Assembly: GCF_008642335.1 (NCBI RefSeq)
Contig: NZ_CP029191.1
Location: 5,890,001 to 5,954,000, forward strand
DNA: 64,000 nucleotides
Direction of reading: 5' to 3'
From: Streptomyces venezuelae
GTDB lineage: Bacteria > Actinomycetota > Actinomycetes > Streptomycetales > Streptomycetaceae
The notes under the pieces were generated by a model. The model saw nothing but the letters and a program-made list of their open reading frames with translations, did not search any database and had not been told where the DNA came from. Below, in pieces: positions 42,762 through 51,241 of the stretch. Position numbers and translations under genes: made by a program. How positions within the stretch are numbered: the stretch's first letter is position 1; the number at the start of each line of letters is the position of its first letter.

Positions 42762-44096
42762 TCAGACGCGGGCGAACGCGCCCTCGATGATGTCCAGACC
42801 CTCGTTCAGCAGGTCGTCGCCGATGACCAGCGGCGGCAGGAAGCGCAGGACGTTGCCGTACGTGCCGCAGGTCAGCACGAGCAGGCCCTCCGCGTGGCAG
42901 GCCTTGGCCAGCGCGGCGGTCGCCTCCGGGTTCGGCTCCTTGGTCGTACGGTCCTTGACCAGCTCGATGGCGATCATCGCGCCGCGGCCGCGGACGTCGC
43001 CGATGATGTCGAACTTCTCGGCCATGGCGGAGAGCCGGGCCTTCATCGTCGACTCGATCGCCTTCGCCTTGGCGTTGAGGTCGAGCTCCTTCATGGTCTC
43101 GATGGCGCCGAGGGCACCGGCGCAGGCCACCGGGTTGCCGCCGTAGGTGCCGCCGAGGCCGCCCGCGTGCGGGGCGTCCATGATCTCGGCGCGGCCCGTC
43201 ACGGCGGCGAGCGGCAGACCGCCCGCGATGCCCTTGGCCGTGGTGATGAGGTCCGGGACGATGCCCTCGTCCTCACAGGCGAACCACTGGCCGGTGCGGC
43301 AGAAGCCGGACTGGATCTCGTCGGCCACGAAGACGATGCCGTTGTCGTTGGCGAACCGCACGATCTCCGGCAGGAAGCCCTTGGCAGGCTCGATGAAGCC
43401 GCCCTCGCCGAGGACCGGCTCGATGATGATCGCGGCGACGTTCTCGGCGCCGACCTGCTTGTTGATCATGTCGATGGCCTGCTTGGCGGCCTCGGGACCG
43501 GCGTTCTCGGCACCCGTCGGCCAGCGGTAGCCGTACGCCACCGGGACGCGGTAGACCTCGGGGGCGAACGGGCCGAAGCCGTGCTTGTACGGCATGTTCT
43601 TGGCGGTCAGCGCCATCGTCAGGTTGGTGCGGCCGTGGTAGCCGTGGTCGAAGACGACGACGGCCTGGCGCTTGGTGTACGCACGGGCGATCTTGACGGC
43701 GTTCTCGACGGCCTCGGCACCGGAGTTGAACAGCGCCGACTTCTTCGCGTGGTCACCCGGCGTGAGCTCGGCGAGGGCCTCGGCGACGGCGACGTAGCCC
43801 TCGTACGGCGTGACCATGAAACAGGTGTGGGTGAAGTCCTGGAGCTGGGCGGAGGCCCGGCGCACGACGGCCTCGGCGGAGGCGCCGACGGACGTCACGG
43901 CGATACCGGAACCGAAGTCGATCAGACGGTTGCCGTCGACGTCCTCGATGATGCCGCCGCCCGCGCGCGCGGTGAAGACGGGCAGCACGGAGCCCACGCC
44001 ACCGGCGACCACGGCGGTACGGCGGGCCTGCAGCTCCTGCGACTTCGGACCGGGGATGGCGGTGACGACGCGGCGCTCCTGCGGAAGGGCAGTCAT
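42762..44096 (-). CDS. gabT: 4-aminobutyrate--2-oxoglutarate transaminase
   Basis: A 444-residue class III aminotransferase. It shows FNSGAEAVENAVKIAR, the HGYHGRT loop, VFVADEIQSGFCRTG at about 255-269 and Schiff-base Lys288 in TTAKGIAGG, all as in GabT. It converts GABA and 2-oxoglutarate to succinate semialdehyde and glutamate. The length matches the family. GGAG sits seven bases before ATG 44096; a longer upstream frame is not used. It completes the polyamine-to-succinate route with the dehydrogenase at 48677. Confidence 0.9.
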   Translation of the reverse strand: MTALPQERRVVTAIPGPKSQELQARRTAVVAGGVGSVLPVFTARAGGGIIEDVDGNRLIDFGSGIAVTSVGASAEAVVRRASAQLQDFTHTCFMVTPYEGYVAVAEALAELTPGDHAKKSALFNSGAEAVENAVKIARAYTKRQAVVVFDHGYHGRTNLTMALTAKNMPYKHGFGPFAPEVYRVPVAYGYRWPTGAENAGPEAAKQAIDMINKQVGAENVAAIIIEPVLGEGGFIEPAKGFLPEIVRFANDNGIVFVADEIQSGFCRTGQWFACEDEGIVPDLITTAKGIAGGLPLAAVTGRAEIMDAPHAGGLGGTYGGNPVACAGALGAIETMKELDLNAKAKAIESTMKARLSAMAEKFDIIGDVRGRGAMIAIELVKDRTTKEPNPEATAALAKACHAEGLLVLTCGTYGNVLRFLPPLVIGDDLLNEGLDIIEGAFARV

Positions 44097-44219
44097 GAGG
44101 GGCTCCTGTTGCTGACGGGGGTGGGGCGACGTTACGGACGCTCTCCTGCTTTCTTCGCAGGTTAGGGGCGGCACCAGGGGGTGGGCATGCTCCATGGGGG
44201 AGTCGTTCGGCGTGGCGGT

Positions 44220-44234
44220 TGTCCGTGGTGGACA
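44220..44234. promoter_or_regulatory. Small inverted repeat upstream of gabT
   Basis: tgtcc at 44220-44224 and ggaca at 44230-44234 flank a 5-base spacer in the 241-base divergent gap between gabT and the membrane ATPase gene. It is a possible regulator site but short; a CTAGATT element near 44290 may be the minus-10 of the plus-strand gene. Confidence 0.3.
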
Positions 44235-44337
44235 TAGCGGAGCGCTGATCGCCGGGCGCGTATCCGGTGAGCTCGCCCCGCGGGGGCACTAGATTGACCC
44301 GCGAAACAGGAGAGCGGCAGGCCAGGGGGCAAGAATC

Positions 44338-46512
44338 GTGGATTCCGACGGCACGCAGGACGCGCAGGGCACGCATGCCACGCCGGTGCCGCGCCCGGCG
44401 TCGCCACCGCACGGGGCCGTACCGCCCGCGCCCGCACAGCGGTCGCAGGGCGCGCCGGGTCCGGCGGCCGGTCCGCCGCCCCGGCCCGCGCAGGCCCCCG
44501 GCGCCCCGCCGCTGCCCGACGGGGCCGCCTTCCTCGCCTGGCTGCGCGCGCCGCGCCCCGCCGCCCTGCCCGGCATCTGGCGGTTCGCGCACCGGCCGCG
44601 GCCCGCCCAGGAGCCCGACACCGTGCCGACCCGGCAGCTGTTGAGCGGCGCCCTGATCTCGTTCCTGGTCGGCTGGCTGCTCTGGTCGCTGCTGTGGAAC
44701 GGGTATTTGGGCGGCTGGTGGGTCCTGCCGATCGAGCTGTTCCTGCCCGACGCCTGGCTCTACACCGGCGACAAGGTCGGCAACGCCGTCGTCTGGTACG
44801 GCTACTACACCCTCATCGCGTTCGCCATCATGATCGGCGTCGGCAGGCTCGGCCGCTGGGGCGAGGTCTGGCGCCGCTTCGTCGCCCCCCGCCTGCGCCG
44901 CCCCGACGCGCCTCCGCCGCCGCCCGCCCCCGAGGACGACCCCGCCCGCTGGCCGCAGCTGCGGGCCGCGGGCGCGGAGGCCGCCGCCGACCGGCTCGCC
45001 GCCGACGCGCGGGCCGGTCTGATGCGGGACGTGGACCACGCGCGGATCGCGCGGGCCTGGCGGTCCGTGCGCACCGGCCACAGCCCGCTGCACGTCTTCA
45101 CCGACGCCGTCGTGCGCGACGGCGCCCGCGCCTGCCCGCACCCCTCGGGGGACAGGGACCTGCCCGCGCGGGCCGCCCGGCACGACCTCGCCACCGCACA
45201 GGTGCGGATCGGCACGACCGCCGACGACCCCCGCAACCCCTACGCCTACCGCGACACAGGGCTCGCGCTCGGGCCCGAGCTGCTCGGCACCTCCCTGCTC
45301 GCCGTCGGCCCCGGCGGCTCCGGCAAGACCGGCCGCGTGGTGTGGCCGATCGCCGAATCGTTGTGCCTGGGCGCACTCGCCGGGCGGGCCGCCGTGGTGG
45401 TCGTCGGGGCGGCCGGCGCCGGACTGGGACCGGCCGAGGACTACGACGTGATCGTCCGGATCGGGCAGCCCGACTCCGTGTACGACCTCGACCTGTACGG
45501 CGGCACCAACGACCCCGACGAGGCCGCGGCCGTCCTCGCCGAAGCCCTCGTCGGCGACCTCGTCGACCCGCACCCCAGCGGTGACAGCCGCCGCTCCACG
45601 ACCTGCCTCGCCCAGCTCCTCGGCCCCTTCCTCGCCGTCCACCGGCGCTTCCCCTCGGTGCCCGAACTGCGCGCCCTGCTCGACGGGTCGCCCGGCCCGC
45701 TCGGCGCCCTGCGCAAGGCGCTCCAGTCGGCGGGGCACGACGCGATGATCAGGGAACTCGACGCCCGCGAACGCCAGTTGGGGCATCCCGGCGACCCGGG
45801 CGCGGTCCTCGCCGACCGCATCGCGCTCCTGGACCGCCCCGCCTTCGCGCCGTTCTTCGACACCTCGGGCCGCAGCACCCCCTTCTCGCTGCGCGCCCTC
45901 GACCACCCCGTACGGGTCCGCATCGACCTCCCCGAGCGCGGACACGCCGACGCCTCGCGGATCCTGGCCCGCCTCGTCCTGGCCCAGTTCACGGCCGTCG
46001 CCGCCGGACGCGAGGACCGCTCCCTCTTCGCCTGCCTCGTCCTGGACGACGCGTCGGGCACGATCACCCCGGAATCCGTACGCCGGGTCCAGCGGCTGCG
46101 GTCCGCCAACGCGGGCGTCGTCATGACCTTGCGTACGCTCGACGACGTACCCCGTCCGCTGCGCACACCGCTGCTCGGCGCGATCGGCTGCCGCATGGCG
46201 CTCTCCGGGCTCACGCCGTGGGACGGCCAGGACTTCGCGGAGGTCTGGGGCAAGGAGTGGACAGAGGCCCGCGATGTGACCGACCGGCAGATCATCGCCG
46301 AGACCCCGCTGGGCAAAACCGTGCACATGCTGCGCCGCGTCATCACCGGCAACGCGCCGACGGCCCGCGCCGTCACCGTCCGTCAGGTCGAGCGTGAGCG
46401 CTGGTCCGCTTCCGAGCTGGCGCACGGGGTGCCGCCGGGGCACGCAGTGCTGTCCCTGACGGACGTACGCGGGGAGCACGCGCCCCCGCTCCTGGTGGAC
46501 CTGCGCTCCTGA
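44338..46512 (+). CDS. Membrane-anchored ATP/GTP-binding protein
   Basis: A 724-residue protein. A Pro/Ala-rich disordered start of about 75 residues is followed by two membrane segments (about 100-133 and 147-171), then a large cytoplasmic domain with Walker A GPGGSGKT at 324-331 and a Walker B-like LFACLVLDDASG near residue 565. Layout and loops recall VirD4/TraG-type coupling ATPases and FtsK-like proteins, but no transfer genes are nearby. GTG 44338 is the likely start. The gene is between gabT and the PucR regulator, where S. coelicolor also has a conserved ATP-binding gene. Function unknown. Confidence 0.7.
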   Translation: MDSDGTQDAQGTHATPVPRPASPPHGAVPPAPAQRSQGAPGPAAGPPPRPAQAPGAPPLPDGAAFLAWLRAPRPAALPGIWRFAHRPRPAQEPDTVPTRQLLSGALISFLVGWLLWSLLWNGYLGGWWVLPIELFLPDAWLYTGDKVGNAVVWYGYYTLIAFAIMIGVGRLGRWGEVWRRFVAPRLRRPDAPPPPPAPEDDPARWPQLRAAGAEAAADRLAADARAGLMRDVDHARIARAWRSVRTGHSPLHVFTDAVVRDGARACPHPSGDRDLPARAARHDLATAQVRIGTTADDPRNPYAYRDTGLALGPELLGTSLLAVGPGGSGKTGRVVWPIAESLCLGALAGRAAVVVVGAAGAGLGPAEDYDVIVRIGQPDSVYDLDLYGGTNDPDEAAAVLAEALVGDLVDPHPSGDSRRSTTCLAQLLGPFLAVHRRFPSVPELRALLDGSPGPLGALRKALQSAGHDAMIRELDARERQLGHPGDPGAVLADRIALLDRPAFAPFFDTSGRSTPFSLRALDHPVRVRIDLPERGHADASRILARLVLAQFTAVAAGREDRSLFACLVLDDASGTITPESVRRVQRLRSANAGVVMTLRTLDDVPRPLRTPLLGAIGCRMALSGLTPWDGQDFAEVWGKEWTEARDVTDRQIIAETPLGKTVHMLRRVITGNAPTARAVTVRQVERERWSASELAHGVPPGHAVLSLTDVRGEHAPPLLVDLRS

Positions 46513-46561
46513 AGCGGCGCGGGCCCCGGCCTGAAGCGGCGTGGACGGGGCACCCGGAAAG

Positions 46562-46584
46562 TCCGGCGCGGAGAACGCGCCGGA
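46562..46584 (+). terminator. Hairpin after the membrane ATPase gene
   Basis: tccggcgcg (46562-46570) and cgcgccgga (46576-46584) form a perfect 9-bp stem with loop gagaa, 50 bases after the stop codon. Confidence 0.6.
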
Positions 46585-46756
46585 TCACCCCCATCCGGAT
46601 CACCCGTACGGGGAGTTCGGTCTCTGCGGCACCATACGGTGAGGCAGAATCGACACAGGTCGTTCATACGGACCGGCCAAAAGATCCACATCCGGCGCCC
46701 GTGAACCGGGGGCCGGGAAACCCACCCGCCCCGCCTGCCGCAGACCTGAAGGTCCC

Positions 46757-48445
46757 ATGCCGCCCACGCTCGCCTCGCTCGTCCACCACTCCGCGCTCAA
46801 GCTGACCGTGCGCGCGGGCGAGGAACGCCTGGACGCCCCCGTGCGCTGGGCGCACGCCAGCGAGCTCGCCGACCCCGTGCCCTACATGGAGGGCGGCGAA
46901 CTCCTCCTGATCACCGCGCTCAAGCTGGACGCGGAGGACCCGGACGCCATGCGGCGGTACGTGAAGCGGCTGGCCGGCGCCGGGGTCGTCGGGCTCGGCT
47001 TCGCCGTCGGCGTGCACTACCCCGACATCCCGCGGGCCCTCGTCGACGCCGCGACCGACGCCGACCTGCCCCTCATCGAGGTGCCGCGGCGCACCCCGTT
47101 CCTCGCCATCAGCAAGGCCGTGTCCGCCGCCATCGCCGCCGAGCAGTACCGCGCCGTGACGGCGGGCTTCGCCGCCCAGCGCGAGCTGACCAAGCAGGCG
47201 CTGAGCGACGGCCCCGAGGGACTGCTCCTCGCGCTTGCCGGACAGGTCGACGGGTGGGCCGCGCTGTACGACGCGTCGGGCGCCGTCGTCGCCGCCGCGC
47301 CGGAGTGGGCCAACCGCAGGGCCGCCCGGGTCACCGCCGACGTGGAACGCCTCAGGGAGCGCCCCGCGCCCGCCAGTTCCGTCGTCGCGGGCGCCGAGGA
47401 CCGCGTGGAGCTGCACTCGCTCGGCACGGGACGCAGGCCGCGCGCGGCGCTCGCGGTCGGCACGGCATCGACCCTCGGCACGGCCGAGCGCTACGCGGTC
47501 CACTCCGCCATCGCCCTCCTCACCCTGACCACCGAGCGTTCCCGCTCCCTGCACGCCGCCGAGCAGCGGATCGGCGCGGCGGTCCTGCGCATGCTCCTCG
47601 CGGGGGAACCGGACCACGCCCGGACGGTCGCCGGCGAGCTGTACGGAAGCCTCCTCGACGCACCGTTCCGCCTCGTCGTCGCCCAGGTCGCGTCCGCGTC
47701 CGCGGCGCGGGTGCGGGCGGGCGCGGAGGAGAACGGCGAGGGCGATGCGCGGCCCGGCACGGCGTCGGCCGCGGTGCTCGCCGCGGTGGCCGACGCGTCC
47801 GGGAACGGCGACCCGCTCGCCGGACTCGTCGACGTCGTCGAGGCCGCGGCCGCACGCTCCGGCGAGGCCCTGCTCGTCGTCCCCTACGGGGAACGGCTCG
47901 TGCTGCTCGTCGTGGACGGGGGAGCGGGCGCGCGGGCGTGCGCGGAGTACGCGGCGGCGCTGGAGGCGGGCCGGGGCACGGCGGGGCGCGATACGTCCCC
48001 CTCGGGCGAGGAGGGCGAGCTGGTGATGGGCCTGTCGGCCCCGGCAGGACCGATCGCCGCGGCGACGGCGTACAAACAGGCGGAACAGGCGCTGTCCGTC
48101 GCGCGGCGGCGCGGCCGTGCGCTCGTCGAGCACGAGGAACTCGCCGCGGGGTCCGTCCTGCCGCTCCTCGCGGACGACGCGGTGCGGGCCTTCGCGGACG
48201 GCCTCCTGCGCGCCCTGCACGAACACGACGCGACGGGCCGCGGCGACCTGGTCGCCTCCCTCCGCGCCTGGCTCTCCCGCCACGGCCAGTGGGACGCGGC
48301 CGCGGCGGACCTGGGCGTCCACCGCCACACCCTCCGCTACCGCATGCGCCGAGTGGAGGAAATCCTCGGCCGCTCCCTGGATGACCCGGACGTCCGCATG
48401 GAGCTCTGGCTCTCCCTGAAGGCAACGTCCACGAACTCGGACTGA
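46757..48445 (+). CDS. PucR family transcriptional regulator
   Basis: A 562-residue regulator. The N-terminal PucR domain opens MPPTLASLVHHSALKLTVRAGEERLDAPVRWAHASELADPVPYMEGGELLLIT, a GGDEF-like middle domain follows, and the C-terminal PucR-type HTH is WDAAAADLGVHRHTLRYRMRRVEEILGRSLDDPDVRMELWLSL. PucR-type activators respond to amines, purines or GABA-related compounds. It lies 231 bases upstream of the GabD-like gene in the same direction and near gabT, so GABA-pathway control is likely. Confidence 0.87.
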   Translation: MPPTLASLVHHSALKLTVRAGEERLDAPVRWAHASELADPVPYMEGGELLLITALKLDAEDPDAMRRYVKRLAGAGVVGLGFAVGVHYPDIPRALVDAATDADLPLIEVPRRTPFLAISKAVSAAIAAEQYRAVTAGFAAQRELTKQALSDGPEGLLLALAGQVDGWAALYDASGAVVAAAPEWANRRAARVTADVERLRERPAPASSVVAGAEDRVELHSLGTGRRPRAALAVGTASTLGTAERYAVHSAIALLTLTTERSRSLHAAEQRIGAAVLRMLLAGEPDHARTVAGELYGSLLDAPFRLVVAQVASASAARVRAGAEENGEGDARPGTASAAVLAAVADASGNGDPLAGLVDVVEAAAARSGEALLVVPYGERLVLLVVDGGAGARACAEYAAALEAGRGTAGRDTSPSGEEGELVMGLSAPAGPIAAATAYKQAEQALSVARRRGRALVEHEELAAGSVLPLLADDAVRAFADGLLRALHEHDATGRGDLVASLRAWLSRHGQWDAAAADLGVHRHTLRYRMRRVEEILGRSLDDPDVRMELWLSLKATSTNSD

Positions 48446-48460
48446 TCCCGAGCCCCGTAA

Positions 48461-48505
48461 GGGGCGCGGGGAACTGCGCGACAAGCCCCCACCGCCCCGC
48501 AGGTG
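48461..48505 (+). repeat. Dispersed intergenic repeat, copy 2
   Basis: ggggcgcggggaactgcgcg at 48461-48480 continues as acaagcccccaccgccccg and on to 48505. It matches the reverse complement of the copy at 30928-30953 exactly over the first 22 bases. It starts 15 bases after the PucR stop and may act as a transcription-end or processing element. Confidence 0.85.
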
Positions 48506-48676
48506 AAGAACCGCCGCCCCGGCGCAGGCCAGCGCAGAGACGACGACACATACAAAGCGGCACAAGGCCCCAGGCCAGCACTCCGCACAGGACAAACACC
48601 GACGCCCACCCCTACCCCTACCGTGAGGGACGTACGTACCGCCAGACACACCACCGCGGAAGGGCCGGGAATCGAC

Positions 48677-50122
48677 ATGACTTCCATCCACGCCTTCTGG
48701 CTCGCCGGTCGCCAGACCACCGGCGAGACCACCTTCGACGTCACCTCGCCCTGGGACGGCCGGGTCGTCGGCAAGGCCGCCGTCCCGACGGACGCCCAGG
48801 TGGAGGAAGCCGTCGCCGCCGCGTACGCCGTGCGCGACGAGTTCGCCGCCACCCCGGCCCACGTCCGGGCCGCCGCCCTCACCCACGTGTCGAACCGCCT
48901 GGTCGAGCGCACCGAGGAGATCGCCCAGCTGATCTCCGCCGAGAACGGCAAGCCGATCAAGTGGGCCCGCGGCGAGCTCGGCCGCGCCGTCTCCGTGTTC
49001 CGGTTCGCCGCGGAGGAGGCCCGCCGCTTCAACGGCGGCGAGGCCCAGCGTCTGGACACCGATGCCGGCGGCCAGGGCCGTCTCGCCCTGACCCGCCGCT
49101 TCCCCAAGGGCGTCGTCCTCGGCATCGCGCCGTTCAACTTCCCGCTGAACCTCTGCGCGCACAAGGTCGCCCCCGCCATCGCGGTCGGCGCGCCGATCAT
49201 CCTGAAGCCGGCCCCCGCCACCCCCCTCTCCGGCCTGATCCTCGGCGAGCTGCTCGCCGAGACGGACCTGCCCGCCGGTTCGTGGAGCATCCTGCCGGTC
49301 GCCAACGACAAGATGCCCGCCCTCGTCCAGGACGAGCGGCTGCCGGTCATCTCCTTCACGGGTTCCGAGAAGGTCGGCTACGCGATCATGGACTCGGTGC
49401 CGCGCAAGCACTGCACCCTGGAGCTCGGCGGCAACGGCGCGGCCGTCGTCCTCGGCGACTACTCCTCCGACGAGGACCTCGACTGGGCCGCCTCGCGCAT
49501 CGCCACGTTCTCCAACTACCAGGGCGGCCAGTCCTGCATCTCCGTGCAGCGGGTCATCGCGGACGCGTCCGTGTACGACCGGCTCGTGCCGCGCGTGATC
49601 AAGGCCGTCGAGGCCCAGGTCACCGGCGACCCGTCCGACCCGGCGACCGAGGTCGGCCCGCTGGTCAACGAGGACGCCGCCAAGCGCGTGGAGTCCTGGG
49701 TCGACGAGGCCGCGAAGGCCGGCGCCAAGATCCTCACCGGCGGCAAGCGCGACGGCGCCTCCTACGCGCCGACCGTCCTCGCCGACGTACCGGCTGACGT
49801 CACGATCGCCTGCGAGGAGGTCTTCGGTCCCGTCCTCACCCTGAAGAAGGTGAACGGCGAGGCCGAGGCGTTCGACGCGGTCAACGACTCCAAGTACGGC
49901 CTCCAGGCGGGCGTCTTCACGCACGACCTGCAGACCGCCTTCCGCGCCCACCGCGCCCTGGAGGTCGGCGGCGTGGTCATCGGCGACGCCCCCTCGTACC
50001 GCGCCGACCAGATGCCGTACGGCGGCGTGAAGCAGTCCGGCGTGGGCCGTGAGGGCGTGCGCTTCGCGATGGACGACTACACGTACGAGCGCGTCATGGT
50101 CCTGACGGGCCTGGCCCTGTAG
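48677..50122 (+). CDS. gabD: Aldehyde dehydrogenase, probable succinate-semialdehyde dehydrogenase
   Basis: A 481-residue aldehyde dehydrogenase. It has GIAPFNFPLNLCAHKVAPAIAVG, catalytic Glu249 in LELGGNGAAVV and catalytic Cys287 in GQSCISVQRV. In the GABA context it should oxidise succinate semialdehyde to succinate. The GQSCISVQR active-site form is closer to lactaldehyde/GAPN-type members than to classical GabD (GQTC), so the assignment rests partly on context. ATG 48677 is chosen; the frame is open further upstream without domain content. A strong hairpin terminator follows. Confidence 0.78.
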   Translation: MTSIHAFWLAGRQTTGETTFDVTSPWDGRVVGKAAVPTDAQVEEAVAAAYAVRDEFAATPAHVRAAALTHVSNRLVERTEEIAQLISAENGKPIKWARGELGRAVSVFRFAAEEARRFNGGEAQRLDTDAGGQGRLALTRRFPKGVVLGIAPFNFPLNLCAHKVAPAIAVGAPIILKPAPATPLSGLILGELLAETDLPAGSWSILPVANDKMPALVQDERLPVISFTGSEKVGYAIMDSVPRKHCTLELGGNGAAVVLGDYSSDEDLDWAASRIATFSNYQGGQSCISVQRVIADASVYDRLVPRVIKAVEAQVTGDPSDPATEVGPLVNEDAAKRVESWVDEAAKAGAKILTGGKRDGASYAPTVLADVPADVTIACEEVFGPVLTLKKVNGEAEAFDAVNDSKYGLQAGVFTHDLQTAFRAHRALEVGGVVIGDAPSYRADQMPYGGVKQSGVGREGVRFAMDDYTYERVMVLTGLAL

Positions 50123-50136
50123 CCGGTCCGGCAGAC

Positions 50137-50175
50137 CAACGGCCGGAGCCCACTGTGCGGGGGCTCCGGCCGTTG
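50137..50175 (+). terminator. Perfect 15-bp stem-loop after gabD
   Basis: caacggccggagccc (50137-50151) and gggctccggccgttg (50161-50175) are exact reverse complements around a 9-base loop, 15 bases after the stop codon. Confidence 0.85.
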
Positions 50176-50264
50176 TCGTACGCCCCCGGGCCTGCCTGGT
50201 GGTGGTGACACCAGGCTCCGCACGCTCTCCCCACCCGCCGCCCCGCGCCGCCACTGTGGTCCGC

Positions 50265-51164
50265 ATGGACCGACACACCACCCTCGTCACCGGCGCGACC
50301 CAGGGCCTCGGCCGCGGCATCGCCCTCGATCTCGCCGCCCGCGGCCACGCCGTCCTCCTGCACGGCCGCGACCGCGCCCGCCTGGACGCCGTCGCCGCGG
50401 AGGTGCGCGAGCACGCCCCGGACGCCCCCGTCCGCACCTACCTCGCCGATCTCGGCGACCTCGACCAGGTGCGCGGGCTCGCCGCCGAGATCGCCGCCGC
50501 CGAACCCCGGCTCGACGGGCTCGTCAACAACGCCGTCGCGGGTGGCGGCGCCGAACCCCTCCGGCGGGAGTTCAGCGCGCAGGGGCACGAGCTGCGGTTC
50601 GCCGTGAACCACCTCGCCCCCTACGCCCTCGTCCGCGGACTGCTGCCCCTGCTCACCGCGTCCGCGCCCGCCCGCGTCGTCAACGTCGCCTCGATCGGGC
50701 AGGAGGCGGTCGACTTCGACGACGTGATGCTGGAGCACGGCTACGAAGGGCTGCGCGCCTACTGCCGGAGCAAGCTCGCGATGATCATGGCGACCTTCGA
50801 GCTGGCCGCCGAGCTCGAAGGCACCGGCGTCAGCGTGAACGCCCTCCATCCGGCGCACCTCATGGACACCGAGGGCGTACGCGCGTACGGCCTCGCCCCG
50901 CTCGTCGGCGTCGACGAGGGCGTACGGCCCACCGTGCGGCTCCTCGTCGACCCCGAACTCGACGGCACGACCGGCCGCTACTTCGACCAGTACAGCGACA
51001 CCCGCGCCCACGAGCAGGCGTACGACCCCGCGGCCAGGGCCCGCCTGATGGAACTGACCCACCGTCTCCTCGGCCGACCCCCGTCTCCTCCGCGTCCCTG
51101 GGGGAGCGAAGGCTGCGCGAGGACTGGTGGGAGCGGGGCGGATCGGGTACCAACGATCCAGTAG
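50265..51164 (+). CDS. Short-chain dehydrogenase/reductase
   Basis: A 299-residue SDR. The cofactor loop is TGATQGLGRGIA, the NNAV (NNAG-equivalent) motif follows, catalytic Ser is in NVASIGQEA and Tyr-x-x-x-Lys is AYCRSKL. It uses NAD(P)H on an unknown alcohol or ketone. The last 30 residues (PPSPPRPWGSEGCARTGGSG) run past the usual SDR end and look like read-through of spacer. ATG 50265 is chosen; the ribosome site is weak. Confidence 0.8.
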   Translation: MDRHTTLVTGATQGLGRGIALDLAARGHAVLLHGRDRARLDAVAAEVREHAPDAPVRTYLADLGDLDQVRGLAAEIAAAEPRLDGLVNNAVAGGGAEPLRREFSAQGHELRFAVNHLAPYALVRGLLPLLTASAPARVVNVASIGQEAVDFDDVMLEHGYEGLRAYCRSKLAMIMATFELAAELEGTGVSVNALHPAHLMDTEGVRAYGLAPLVGVDEGVRPTVRLLVDPELDGTTGRYFDQYSDTRAHEQAYDPAARARLMELTHRLLGRPPSPPRPWGSEGCARTGGSGADRVPTIQ

Positions 51165-51241
51165 CACCAGTCAGTAACCGACCGGGTCACGATCGGGCCG
51201 ACCGGTCCGACGGCCCCACTCCGCGGCGAGGTGAGCTCCTC

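Noticed and set aside
44338..46512. Conjugative or integrative element suggested by the TraG-like ATPase
   Set aside because: No integrase, relaxase, attachment site or tRNA border is present, and the gene sits in a conserved core order.
46664..50437. 1257-codon minus-strand frame over the PucR and gabD genes
   Set aside because: Two recognised genes are coded on the other strand and the frame has no domain content.
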